A stretch of DNA of 11,366 nucleotides, from the NCBI GenBank assembly GCA_022848825.1, contig JAJISH010000282.1, forward strand, positions 1-11,366. Reading direction: 5' to 3'. The DNA is from Thermoplasmatota archaeon. GTDB taxonomy: Archaea; Thermoplasmatota; Thermoplasmata; RBG-16-68-12; JAGMCJ01. Position numbers and translations under genes: made by a program. Positions 1 to 7,507 of this stretch are shown one piece after another. The notes under the pieces were generated by a model, which worked only from the letters and a program-made list of their open reading frames with translations, did not search any database and was not told the DNA's origin. Every line of letters starts with the position of its first letter. The stretch's first letter is position 1.

Positions 1-876
1 GGCGCCGAGGATGAACAGCACCTTCTGGTCGACGTACTTGGGGAGCGACCTCTTGGTGGTCGTGAACCAGGGCTTCAGCGTGGTGGAAGAGGACAGGTGT
101 ATCGTGAGCAGGGCGACGAGGAAGTACACGGACATGAAGAGGAAGACCGTGTTCGTGTCCGTGGCGTCCATGAACCAGGGCATCTCGACCGCGAGGTAGT
201 ACGCAACGACCGCGAGGATGAGAGCGGGTCCGAGGAGCACGTCCAGCAGGAAGGACCTCCACCTCCAATCCCCCCTCCTCAGGCTCTCCACGTTCTGGGC
301 CGCCATCATGTAGGTTATCATCCCGAAGGCGATGAGCGTCGCCAGGTGGTGCGCCAGGCCCATGAACAGGAGCAGGAACGCCGCCAGCGCCCTGTACTTG
401 GGGTTATGCCTCTCGTGATAGAGATAGAGCACTATCGGAAGGAGGACCAGACAGACGTTCTGCTTCATCACCGAGGCCGTCAGGAAGACGTACGTGCCGC
501 AGAGCGCCATGAAGAGGCCCGCGAAGATGGCCGCGACCCTGGAGTCCGTGATCTTGAACGCCAGGATGTAGACGAACACCGCCGAGAGGGAGGTCATGAG
601 GACCATGGCTATTTGGATGAAGTGCAGGGGCTCCTCTCCCGCCACGAGGGAGCTGATGGCGAAGTAGAGCGGGAGGATGGGCAGCTTCTCGTCGTATTTC
701 AGATCCACGAGCGGGCCGCCCTCGTACCACCTCCCCGTGTCCATGATGTCCTCGGTTATGCTCGCCTGCGAGAAGCCGTCAATGTTGTACGGCAACGGGG
801 AGAACAGGAGCGGGACGAGCCTGATCGCCAGGGCCACGAAAAAGATGAGCATGATGGGAATCCCGTGCTTCCTCAA
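1..876 (-). CDS. Polytopic membrane protein, GT-C glycosyltransferase-like (C-terminus cut off)
   Basis: Only the first 292 residues lie in the window and the frame stays open to the edge. The start is a TTG at 876-874 whose last bases form the TGA stop of the upstream permease (TTGA overlap). A GGAGGTG Shine-Dalgarno lies 8 bases before it, so translational coupling is likely. The protein has an N-terminal membrane helix (about residues 6-25), then a loop with NIDGF (Asp33) and a following TEDIMDTGRWY stretch, then at least six more hydrophobic helices with His-rich turns (LAHHLAT). A short first loop bearing an acidic residue is typical of GT-C sugar transferases that use lipid-linked donors (GT39/PMT-like). 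That is known of the family; the assignment here is inferred from architecture alone. It could instead be an unrelated multi-pass protein. Sitting third in an operon with two FtsX-type permeases suggests an envelope role. Confidence 0.6.
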   Translation of the reverse strand, partial: MRKHGIPIMLIFFVALAIRLVPLLFSPLPYNIDGFSQASITEDIMDTGRWYEGGPLVDLKYDEKLPILPLYFAISSLVAGEEPLHFIQIAMVLMTSLSAVFVYILAFKITDSRVAAIFAGLFMALCGTYVFLTASVMKQNVCLVLLPIVLYLYHERHNPKYRALAAFLLLFMGLAHHLATLIAFGMITYMMAAQNVESLRRGDWRWRSFLLDVLLGPALILAVVAYYLAVEMPWFMDATDTNTVFLFMSVYFLVALLTIHLSSSTTLKPWFTTTKRSLPKYVDQKVLFILGA

Positions 877-2075
877 TCCGAGAGCACCTCCTCCAGGGTC
901 ACCCTGGCTTCCTCTGTTACGGTCCCGCTGATCATCTCCAAGGGCTTCTCGCGGCTTATCAGGTGGTAGATGACCGTGCCCAGGACGACCGTCAGGAGGA
1001 GCCCGACGATCGCGAGCTCGAGGAGCAGTAGCAGGTTGAACGGAGGGAGGATCGCGTAGCCGAACAGGACTATGACGTCGCCCGCTCCCAGCAGGCTCGC
1101 CAGCACGTATCCGAGCAGGACGCCCGCCAGAACGGCCGGGATGGCGAGAACGAGCAGGTCGATGACGAGCATCCTGGTTATCTGCAGCCTGGTCGCTCCT
1201 ATCGCGGAGAGGATGCCGAGGTCGCTCCTCTTCTCCACGACCGCCTTCGCGAGTACCGCGACTATCCCGAGAACGATGAGGGAGCTGTTCAGGACCAGGA
1301 ATCCCCATATCACGACCTGCACGCTGTTCCCCGCCTGCTGGACGAAGAGGCTCGTGTGCGCCACGCCTCTCTCCCCGCCGAGCTCGGGATGCTGGAACAG
1401 GAGCGTCGCGAGCCTGGCATCGAACCTCTCCTCGCTGTTCAGGACAACGCTTGTGGTCCCGTCCCCCAGCACGAGCGGGATCTCGGTCCCGTTGAGGAAT
1501 GTCTTGAGCGTGGCGTAGCTGTCCACCCTGACCCTCATCGCGATCACGTGCCCCCTCCCCACGGGCGTTATGCCCCAGGAGCGGTTCAGCGGGATGAGGA
1601 TCTCGTCGTTCGACGGCCCGCTGCTCTCGTACGTGGCGGTGACCTCCATCTCCTCCAGCGTGGGCTGGGTGGAACCCGTGAGCAGGACCCTGTCTCCGAT
1701 GTTCAGGTCTATTCTGGAACTCAGGCGGGCCCCGGCAAGCAGGAACTCGTCGCCTACCGAGCCCGATATGACCGTGCCCTGGTCTATGGCCAGGAAGCCG
1801 TCGCTCTCTATGCCCCTCACGACGACGGGCTCGCCCTTCACGACGCAGAAGGCATACGTCTCCGGGCTGACGGCGTCGACCCAGCTCTGGTTCCTGAGGT
1901 CCTCTGCCAGCTCGTACGGTATCGACTTGTCGTTCGTGATCTGGGATATGACGTACACGTTCTCGCCGTAGAATGTCTGCTGCGGGAGAGAGCCGACCGC
2001 AAGGAGGATGGGAACCGAGCCGCTGAGCAGTGCGATGCAGAGTATCAGGCCGATCGCGGTCCTCTTCCTGATCAG
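873..2075 (-). CDS. MacB/FtsX-type ABC transporter permease, probable CTG start
   Basis: Second permease of the divergent ABC system. From GTG 1958 the frame gives 361 residues, but that start would cut off the N-terminal membrane helix. The frame stays open upstream and encodes a basic stretch (IRKRT) followed by a hydrophobic helix (GLILCIALLSGSVPILLA), the usual start of FtsX-family permeases. No ATG, GTG or TTG occurs there. A CTG at 2075-2073 overlaps the upstream TGA as CTGA, with a G-rich run (GGGGGGGA) about 10 bases before it, so I place the start there (400 aa). Then comes a large extracytoplasmic domain (about residues 40-270) and three C-terminal helices with the FtsX-typical KRSDLGILSAIGATRLQI loop. 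Family knowledge: such permeases work in pairs with a MacB/LolD ATPase to move substrates across, or extract them from, the membrane. The substrate is unknown. Confidence 0.85.
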   Translation of the reverse strand: MIRKRTAIGLILCIALLSGSVPILLAVGSLPQQTFYGENVYVISQITNDKSIPYELAEDLRNQSWVDAVSPETYAFCVVKGEPVVVRGIESDGFLAIDQGTVISGSVGDEFLLAGARLSSRIDLNIGDRVLLTGSTQPTLEEMEVTATYESSGPSNDEILIPLNRSWGITPVGRGHVIAMRVRVDSYATLKTFLNGTEIPLVLGDGTTSVVLNSEERFDARLATLLFQHPELGGERGVAHTSLFVQQAGNSVQVVIWGFLVLNSSLIVLGIVAVLAKAVVEKRSDLGILSAIGATRLQITRMLVIDLLVLAIPAVLAGVLLGYVLASLLGAGDVIVLFGYAILPPFNLLLLLELAIVGLLLTVVLGTVIYHLISREKPLEMISGTVTEEARVTLEEVLSD

Positions 2076-3169
2076 CGTGGCAGGTCCCCCCCTTTCATTC
2101 TTCTCGAGGCGAGCATGGCGACGGGCAGCCCGCCGACGACACCAAAGATCAGAGCGAGGATGAAGGGAATCAGCACGGAGCTGATGGTCGCCTGGGGAAC
2201 GACGAAGCTCGCGAATCCCACTAGCGGTGCGAGTGAGGTGATGAAGTTCGTGACCACGAATCCGAGCGTGATGCCCAGCAGTCCGCCGAAGATGGACACG
2301 TAGAGCGTCTGCATGGCGAATATCCCCGTGATGAGCGACGGTCCCCCGCCGATCTGCCTGAGGATCTCGATGTCATTCCTCCTGTAGTAGACCTCCACGC
2401 TCATCAGGCTGGCAACGAGGACGGCGATCACGACGGAGGTCATCACGGCAATCACGTACAGCGTCGACTCCACCTGGTCCATGCCTCCCTGGAAGAAGGC
2501 CACCGTTCCCGTCGTGGGGACGAGGGTGAACCCCTCCTCTCTGAGCCTTTCCAGGTCGTCCGTGCTTTCCTTCGGTATCAGGAGGAACGAGAGATATCCG
2601 TCGCCCGGTCCGATGTCGGAGGTCATGTTCTCCGCCACCAACACCCAGTCGGTGGAGAATATGTACCCGGAGGAGTACGTCAGCCTGTACTCAAGGCTCA
2701 GGTTGCCCTCGGGGAGGTCCAGGACGACCTCGTCACCCCTCTGGAGCGTGAGGTTCTTCGCGTCAGCGATATCCTTCAGGCGGTATCCCATATGCAGCTC
2801 GGTTGCGGGGAAGGAGGCGAAATCCGGCCTTATCATTCCGCTGGTGTCGTTGCACGTCACCGCGTATGTGCTTCCCAATGGGATGGACTGGACCTCCACA
2901 TCGACCCAGGAGACCCAGCAGATCGTGCGATTGCCCTCGATGAGGTCCAGCGCGGTCAGCGGTATCCTGCTGTCAGCAAGGCTCTCCCCGTCGAGCGCGA
3001 TGTAGGGGCCCTCGTTCACCCTGGCCGCCAAGGCGTCCGTTCCGGTGCCCAGACCCTCCACCATCGCCGTAGTGCCTGTCATGTACATGACGCATGCTGC
3101 AATGCCGATGACGGTTACGAGGATCCTCCAGTTCGTCCTCGTGGCCATCTTCAGAAATACGTCCCTCAT
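2072..3169 (-). CDS. MacB/FtsX-type ABC transporter permease
   Basis: 365 residues from ATG 3169, with a GGAGG Shine-Dalgarno five bases upstream. The order matches MacB-like permeases: a basic N-terminus, one membrane helix (ILVTVIGIAACVMYMTG, about residues 16-32), an extracytoplasmic domain of about 200 residues, then three to four C-terminal helices. After the first of these is the conserved cytoplasmic loop YYRRNDIEILRQIGGGPSLI, typical of the FtsX domain. The C-terminus is short and basic (SRRMKGGDLPR). The stop overlaps the start of the second permease. The two permeases are clearly related in plan but divergent in sequence, as expected of a heterodimer. They probably pair with the ATPase encoded divergently at 3255. 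Such systems export peptides, lipids or lipoproteins, or act as mechanotransmitters; nothing here fixes the substrate. Confidence 0.88.
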   Translation of the reverse strand: MRDVFLKMATRTNWRILVTVIGIAACVMYMTGTTAMVEGLGTGTDALAARVNEGPYIALDGESLADSRIPLTALDLIEGNRTICWVSWVDVEVQSIPLGSTYAVTCNDTSGMIRPDFASFPATELHMGYRLKDIADAKNLTLQRGDEVVLDLPEGNLSLEYRLTYSSGYIFSTDWVLVAENMTSDIGPGDGYLSFLLIPKESTDDLERLREEGFTLVPTTGTVAFFQGGMDQVESTLYVIAVMTSVVIAVLVASLMSVEVYYRRNDIEILRQIGGGPSLITGIFAMQTLYVSIFGGLLGITLGFVVTNFITSLAPLVGFASFVVPQATISSVLIPFILALIFGVVGGLPVAMLASRRMKGGDLPR

Positions 3170-3185
3170 CGCAGCCTCCAGGGAA

Positions 3186-3245
3186 ACATTTTATATTGTC
3201 TGGGTAGATAAGACCTCAAGTATCTGACCATTTAAAGAAATATCG
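3186..3245. promoter_or_regulatory. Divergent promoter region between permease operon and ATPase gene
   Basis: The gap between the divergent starts holds two A/T-rich boxes. TTTAAA at 3231-3236 is a perfect palindrome. On the plus strand it lies about 21-24 bases before the ATPase ATG at 3255, which fits a leaderless start. Read on the minus strand it would give a leader of about 40 bases to the permease ATG at 3169, leaving room for its GGAGG site. A second box, AATATAAAA on the minus strand (3197-3189), lies so close to ATG 3169 that it would give an almost leaderless transcript. Which box serves the minus strand is not decided. No operator palindrome beyond TTTAAA was seen. Confidence 0.55.
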
Positions 3246-3254
3246 GTGAAATGG

Positions 3255-3932
3255 ATGGAATTCCCCGTCATCGTGGAAAGCGCATCGAAAAGCTACGACG
3301 GCATCAGAGACGTCGTCAAGGACATCGACCTCCAGGTCGAGGAGGGCGAGATGGTCCTCCTCTGGGGCAGGAACGGCAGCGGGAAGTCCACTCTCCTGAA
3401 CCTGATCGGGTGCATCGACCTGCCCACGAGCGGGAAGGTGATAGTCACGGGCAAGGACACGTCGAAGCTGTCCCCGCGGGAGCTGGCCAAGCTCCGGCTG
3501 GTGCGGATCGGGCACGTCTTCCAGCGTCACAACCTCATCAATGACCTGACGGTCGAGGAGAACATCCTGCTCCCGCTCAAGATAGCCAGGGACAGGGAGG
3601 CGGGCGAGCGGGCCAAAAGCCTGCTGGCCACTTTCGAGTTGGAGCCCTTCGCCAAGAAAAAGCCAGGAGAGATCAGCGGCGGCGAGAGCCAGAAGGTCGC
3701 GATCGCGAGGGCCCTGGCGAACAACCCCTCGATTCTGCTCGCGGACGAACCGACGGCGTCGCTGGACTCCAAGAGCTGTCAGCTCGTCCTGGACGCCTTC
3801 AAAAGGATAAGAGAGGGATTCGACACGACGGTGATAGCCGCGTCGCACGATCCGCTGCTCTACGATCACATCGAGAAGAAGTACTTCCTCTTCGACGGGC
3901 TGCTGAAGACCCGACCGAGAGACGGCGCGTAG
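3255..3932 (+). CDS. ABC transporter ATP-binding protein, MacB/LolD family
   Basis: Cytoplasmic ATPase that powers the permease pair. From ATG 3255 it has 225 residues, the usual length for LolD/MacB-type subunits. All nucleotide-binding motifs are visible: Walker A GRNGSGKST (38-46), Q-loop Gln90 in HVFQRHN, signature ISGGESQ (140-146), Walker B ILLADE (160-165), D-loop SLD and switch His198 (ASHD). The text around Walker B (ADEPTASLDSK) and the signature is typical of the MacB/LolD/FtsE group. A GTG at 3246 would add three residues. I prefer ATG because no Shine-Dalgarno precedes either codon and the TTTAAA box at 3231-3236 puts the transcript start almost exactly at 3255. The gene is divergent from its permeases rather than in the same operon, which is less common for this family. 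Confidence 0.93.
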   Translation: MEFPVIVESASKSYDGIRDVVKDIDLQVEEGEMVLLWGRNGSGKSTLLNLIGCIDLPTSGKVIVTGKDTSKLSPRELAKLRLVRIGHVFQRHNLINDLTVEENILLPLKIARDREAGERAKSLLATFELEPFAKKKPGEISGGESQKVAIARALANNPSILLADEPTASLDSKSCQLVLDAFKRIREGFDTTVIAASHDPLLYDHIEKKYFLFDGLLKTRPRDGA

Positions 3933-4051
3933 GCCGCATTTCGATTGTTTTGCCGTCAGTCAGCGCATCATCCAGATGAGGTTTTTCGCGGCGATGTAGA
4001 CCTCACCGATATGCAAAGAATAAGTACGTTCGAGTCATGTACTTCAGGCTG

Positions 4052-5131
4052 ATGATATCGGTAGTCGTGGGCACCAGGCCTGAAATCATAAAGATGGCCC
4101 CAATCATTCTGGAGCTCAAGAGAAGGAATACCAACTTCAGAATCGTGCATACTGGCCAGCACTATGACCTCGAGCTATCGCAGATCTTCTTCGAGGAATT
4201 GGGTCTTCCGCACCCGGACCACCTCTTGGAGGTCGGTTCAGGAACACAGGCTCACCAGACCGCGACTGCTCTGATAAGGCTGGAAGAGGTCTTCATGGAG
4301 CAGGAGCCGGATTTGGTACTGGTTGAGGGCGACACGAACACCGTCTTGGCTGGAGCTTTGGCGGCAGCAAAGCTGGAGATCGATGTGGGTCATGTTGAGG
4401 CGGGACTCAGAAGCCGCGATCTGCGAATGCCAGAGGAGCACAATCGACGCCTGACTGACCACATCTCCAAACACCTTTTCGCCCCGACAGAGTGGTCTGC
4501 CTCTAATCTGAAGAGCGAGGGCGTGTGGGGAGATGTCCATGTGGTTGGAAATACGGTCATTGATGCCTGCATTCGGTATCTGCCTCTTGCCACACAGAAG
4601 TCAGAAGTGCTGGAGAGACTGGAGTTCGATCAATTCGCATTGGCAACCGCCCACCGAGCGGAGAACGTCGATGACCCCGCGGTCCTGAAGAACATCGTGC
4701 AGATTCTCGTCGATTGCCCAGCACCCGTCGTGTATCCTCTCCATCCCAGGACAGAGAAGATGCTGAAAGAGCAGGAGATGTGGGAGGAACTGTCTGGATC
4801 GGGCAACGTTCAGATAATCCCGCCCGTCGGATACTTCGACTTTCTCGTACTAATGAAGAACTGCAGCTTCATCTTGACAGATTCCGGTGGGATACAGGAG
4901 GAAGTCACGGCGCCGAACTTGATGAAGAAGGTTTTCGTCCTGAGGTTGTCCACCGAGAGGCCCGAGGCCGTCGAGACCGGCCATGCCGAAGTCGTTGGCC
5001 TGGAACCCGGGAGAGTGCTAGAGTCGGTCAGAGCGTTCTTGGAGAGCAAGGAAATGAGGATGGGAGAAAGCCCGTATGGCACCGGCAACTCGGGAAGGAA
5101 GATCGTGGACATACTGGAAACGCCTCAGTGA
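4052..5131 (+). CDS. wecB: UDP-N-acetylglucosamine 2-epimerase (non-hydrolysing)
   Basis: Interconverts UDP-GlcNAc and UDP-ManNAc in the cytosol, supplying ManNAc-type sugars for surface polysaccharide or glycoprotein glycans. Family motifs run the whole length: VVVGTRPEIIKMAP at the N-terminus, HTGQHYD (33-39), VEGDTNT with Asp94, HVEAGLRS with Glu116, PEEHNRRLTDH with Glu129, TAHRAEN with His201, PLHPRTEKML, and a C-terminal DSGGIQEE and STERPEA. The named acidic residues and His line up with the catalytic Asp/Glu/Glu/His set known from the Escherichia coli enzyme. The start at ATG 4052 (359 aa) gives the standard N-terminus; ATG 4037 would add five residues. An AAAGAATAAGTA box near 4015-4025 lies about 30 bases before 4052. 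A YdjM-like gene follows after 19 bases and a flippase comes next. No UDP-ManNAc dehydrogenase (wecC) is in the window. Confidence 0.95.
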   Translation: MISVVVGTRPEIIKMAPIILELKRRNTNFRIVHTGQHYDLELSQIFFEELGLPHPDHLLEVGSGTQAHQTATALIRLEEVFMEQEPDLVLVEGDTNTVLAGALAAAKLEIDVGHVEAGLRSRDLRMPEEHNRRLTDHISKHLFAPTEWSASNLKSEGVWGDVHVVGNTVIDACIRYLPLATQKSEVLERLEFDQFALATAHRAENVDDPAVLKNIVQILVDCPAPVVYPLHPRTEKMLKEQEMWEELSGSGNVQIIPPVGYFDFLVLMKNCSFILTDSGGIQEEVTAPNLMKKVFVLRLSTERPEAVETGHAEVVGLEPGRVLESVRAFLESKEMRMGESPYGTGNSGRKIVDILETPQ

Positions 5132-5150
5132 GGCAAGGTAGGACTGGAAC

Positions 5151-5681
5151 ATGTTTCCCCTGGGTCACGTTGGCATTGCTCTTGGCATCGCATTCGTAAT
5201 CAGTCGCTATCTAAGAATGAACCTGAATCCGAAGCTGTTCATCATCATCCTGGGCGTAGCATCCGTGACCCCTGATCTGATAGACAAGCCGACTGGCCCC
5301 CTCTACGGACTTCCTTTCGGCGGGAGGCTGTTCGCCCATACGCTCGTGTTCGCCTTCATCGTGATGGCGGTCTGCCTCGTCCTCTGGCTGAGGTGGTCCA
5401 AGAAAGGCACTGCGGTGTCGATATGGCCACTGCTCTTCTCCCTGGGGGTGTGGGTCCATCTTCTGCTGGACCTCTCCCTGGAGGGCATGGGGGTGCTCCT
5501 GTGGCCTGCCTACGGGGTCGCCTTCCCGTCCGGCGAGTTGAGCTGGGGCCATCTCACCGCAAGCCCCTACGCCATGGCAGGCGAGGTCGTGGGCGCTATC
5601 ATCCTTGTCTATCTGCTCGTCCTCCTCCTTCTGGGCAGGTTCGCGCTCGCGGAGCGGGAGGACCGTCCAGACAACGGCTGA
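5151..5681 (+). CDS. YdjM-like membrane-bound metal-dependent hydrolase
   Basis: 176-residue polytopic protein with the layout of the YdjM/LexA-binding membrane hydrolase family. It starts with MFPLGHVGIALG (His6), followed by TPDLIDKP (Asp42, Asp45), GGRLFAHT (His63) and VWVHLLLDL (His103, Asp107). These His/Asp residues are the probable metal ligands, set at membrane-helix ends. Hydrophobic segments cover about residues 7-21, 29-40, 64-81, 91-107 and 141-163, and the tail is charged (REDRPDNG). Family members are thought to be zinc-type membrane hydrolases, but their substrates are largely unknown. The gene begins 19 bases after wecB, probably on the same transcript, with only a weak Shine-Dalgarno-like GGTAGG. 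Its place between a sugar-nucleotide epimerase and a flippase suggests work on a lipid-linked or surface molecule; that is inference. Confidence 0.8.
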   Translation: MFPLGHVGIALGIAFVISRYLRMNLNPKLFIIILGVASVTPDLIDKPTGPLYGLPFGGRLFAHTLVFAFIVMAVCLVLWLRWSKKGTAVSIWPLLFSLGVWVHLLLDLSLEGMGVLLWPAYGVAFPSGELSWGHLTASPYAMAGEVVGAIILVYLLVLLLLGRFALAEREDRPDNG

Positions 5682-5683
5682 GA

Positions 5684-5700
5684 AATCTTTAAACCGAAGC
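5684..5700 (+). promoter_or_regulatory. Likely TATA-box promoter for the flippase gene
   Basis: ATCTTTAAACC directly after the YdjM-like stop contains TTTAAA at 5688-5693. Transcription would begin near 5715 and give a leader of about 65 bases before ATG 5780. This fits the longer gap here (about 98 bases) compared with 19 bases between the two upstream genes. No operator or riboswitch-like fold was recognised in the leader. Confidence 0.45.
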
Positions 5701-5779
5701 AACATATTGAACGGCAAGTGAGTCGGCCAGCCACGGCTCGGATATTGACCCCAGATTCCGGGAACCAGTGAGTGTGACC

Positions 5780-7081
5780 ATGTCATTGATCGGAGAGTAC
5801 ATACGCAGACTTCCCGAATACCTGCGGGTACCGCTGTACAGGAACGCCATATACCTCATGGCGGACAGGGTCCTCATGGCCGGTCTCGGCTTCCTCTTCT
5901 GGATAGTCATCGCGAGGACCTACACAGACGTGGAGGCGGGATTCGCGGCCGCCATCATACCCGTCATCCTGTTCCTGGCACTGCTCTCCAGGTTCGGGTT
6001 CGAAATCGCGCTCGTGCGGTTCCTTCCCTCTGCGGGAAAGAATTCGAGGTCAATCATCAACTCGTGCCTCACCATCAGCGGCATCGGGGCCATACTGATA
6101 TCGGTCGTGTTCCTCCTGGGCCTGGAGTTCTGGGCTCCAGCGCTGCTCTTCATTCGGGCGAGATGGGAGCTCACCCTGTCCTTCATCCTTTTCACCGTGA
6201 CCTTTGCGCTCCTCGTTCTTATGACACAGGTCTTCGTCGCGAGGAGGAAGTCGGCGTTCGTCATGGCCACGACCCTCGTTGGCGGGGTGAGGATCGCTCT
6301 CCTCGTGGTGTTCGCCGTCTATTTCGGAGCGTTCGGGGTCCTCGCCTCGTGGGGCTTCGCGGAGACGCTCGCCGTCATAATCGGGATGCTGCTCTTCATG
6401 CGGATCGTGATCCCCGGATACAAGCCGATCCCCACGATGAGATGGGGCGTGGTGAAGGACATGGTCCGCTATTCTGCGGGGAACTACGTCGCCGCCATCT
6501 TCGGGATGCTTCCGGCGGCCCTGCTCCCCCTGCTGGTGCTTCACGAGCTCCCCACGGAGAATGTCGCATACTACTACATCGCGTACACGATCTCGAGCCT
6601 TCTGTTCGCGATCACTGGCGCGGTGTGCATGTCCCTCTTCGCCGAGGGGTCGCACTTCGAGAGGGAATGGCGGGGCAACGTGAACAAGGCGCTGAAGCTG
6701 ATATTCCTGCTCCAGGTCCCGGGCGTGCTGTTCGTCATGTTCTTCGGCGGGTATCTCCTGCTGCTCTTCGGAGGCGACTATTCGAGCGAGGGATTCGTCC
6801 TCCTCCAGGTGTTCTCGATCGCCAGCATCTTCATGGCCTTCAACGGTGTCTTCCTGGCCACGAGGCGCGTGCTGAAGAGGATGTGGCCGATAATCGCCAT
6901 CCCCGCATTCAATGCCTTTGTCATCGTGAGTCTTGCTCATCTGCTCCTGGGCCCGATGGGCCTGGTCGGCACGTCGATTGCCTGGGCCTTGAGCCACGGA
7001 CTCGTCAGTCTGGGGATAGGGGTCTACTACGTCGTTCTGCATCTTCGCGGTCTTGGGGGATCGGCCCTGGTCCCTACGTGA
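5780..7081 (+). CDS. Oligosaccharide/polysaccharide flippase (MOP superfamily, PST-like)
   Basis: 433 residues, almost entirely hydrophobic helices (12-14 judged by eye) with short basic loops, the size and plan of Wzx/RfbX-type flippases that move lipid-linked sugars across the membrane. The N-terminus fits the family: an amphipathic start (MSLIGEYIRRLPEYLR), then a first helix followed by ARTYTDVEAGFAAAIIP, like the conserved loop before helix 2, then LLSRFGFEIALVRFLPS. The mid-protein SAGNYVAAIFGMLPAALLPLL and late LLFGGDYSSEGFVLLQVFSI segments also resemble MOP flippases. I chose ATG 5780; in-frame GTG codons at 5768 and 5774 are alternatives and none has a strong Shine-Dalgarno. With wecB upstream it probably exports ManNAc/GlcNAc-containing glycan units. 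No ligase or polymerase gene is visible in the window. Confidence 0.9.
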   Translation: MSLIGEYIRRLPEYLRVPLYRNAIYLMADRVLMAGLGFLFWIVIARTYTDVEAGFAAAIIPVILFLALLSRFGFEIALVRFLPSAGKNSRSIINSCLTISGIGAILISVVFLLGLEFWAPALLFIRARWELTLSFILFTVTFALLVLMTQVFVARRKSAFVMATTLVGGVRIALLVVFAVYFGAFGVLASWGFAETLAVIIGMLLFMRIVIPGYKPIPTMRWGVVKDMVRYSAGNYVAAIFGMLPAALLPLLVLHELPTENVAYYYIAYTISSLLFAITGAVCMSLFAEGSHFEREWRGNVNKALKLIFLLQVPGVLFVMFFGGYLLLLFGGDYSSEGFVLLQVFSIASIFMAFNGVFLATRRVLKRMWPIIAIPAFNAFVIVSLAHLLLGPMGLVGTSIAWALSHGLVSLGIGVYYVVLHLRGLGGSALVPT

Positions 7082-7103
7082 TGGAAGGAGTTGCCAGGGC
7101 TTT

Positions 7104-7271
7104 CTAGAAGAACATGTCCTCCAGGAGGTCCGTGAAGAGCAGCCCGGCCGCCACGAGCTCCAGCCAATCATCATCGGTGAGCTCTGCGCACCTCTTCCAC
7201 TGCTCGCCGTCCTTCACGCACCCCTCACCGCACTGGGCACATCGCTCCTCCATATCCATTTGCAGTACCAT
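7104..7271 (-). CDS. Small Cys-rich (putative zinc-binding) protein
   Basis: A 55-codon frame on the minus strand ends 22 bases from the flippase stop, so the two genes converge. Four Cys near the N-terminus (residues 11, 14, 18 and 28; CAQCGEGC then KRC) have CX2CX3CX9C spacing, suitable for one Zn ion or possibly an Fe-S cluster. The C-terminal half is acidic and hydrophobic (LTDDDWLELV, LLFTDLLEDMFF) and probably one or two helices. Met5 (7259) or Met7 (7253) may be the true start: an ATATTT box on the minus strand at 7292-7287 lies about 25-35 bases before them, while Met1 would be only 18 bases away. I do not recognise the family. Evidence for a real gene is the Cys pattern, sensible composition, convergent placement and a promoter-like box. 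Confidence 0.6.
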   Translation of the reverse strand: MVLQMDMEERCAQCGEGCVKDGEQWKRCAELTDDDWLELVAAGLLFTDLLEDMFF

Positions 7272-7295
7272 CCTCTTTCGCGGGACAAATATGTT

Positions 7296-7507
7296 TCGGC
7301 GCGGGGATCTCGGTCATTCTTGCTTACGCTACCCCTGGTCTAGTGATAGTATCACCGTCCAGCGCGGAACGAACTGTTCCACCTATTGGTCGAGTCATCG
7401 TCAATTGAGAACACGTCTCCTGATGTTTCTCTCCTCGGAGATCACGTCGCGCATGGCCTTTGAAGGCTCCTCATTCGCGGAGAAGGGCAAAGGATAACCG
7501 ACGGACC
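7296..7507. other. Non-coding stretch with short inverted repeats
   Basis: No convincing gene on either strand. Two short hairpin-capable repeats are visible: GTGATA-G-TATCAC at 7343-7355 and GGAAC-GAACT-GTTCC at 7366-7380. The text around 7335-7355 resembles a tRNA D-arm, but no anticodon or T-arm fold follows. The minus strand holds a short open frame ending at 7401 (AMRDVISEERNIRRRVLN) that reads like the C-terminal end of a lost gene. It has no clear start and runs into stops above 7520. Confidence 0.4.

Noticed and set aside
97-969. 290-codon plus-strand open frame opposite the membrane protein gene
   Set aside because: Charged, low-complexity product rich in Arg/Glu/His, typical of the antisense of a GC-rich membrane gene. 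The minus strand gives a sensible protein with ribosome site and operon overlap.
6050-7174. 374-codon minus-strand open frame opposite the flippase
   Set aside because: Antisense shadow: very rich in Glu, Arg, His and Gln with no domain, opposite a clear flippase.
7325-7405. tRNA-like text (GGTCTAGTGATAG with a later GGTCGAGTC)
   Set aside because: No acceptor stem, no paired anticodon arm and no paired T-arm could be formed.
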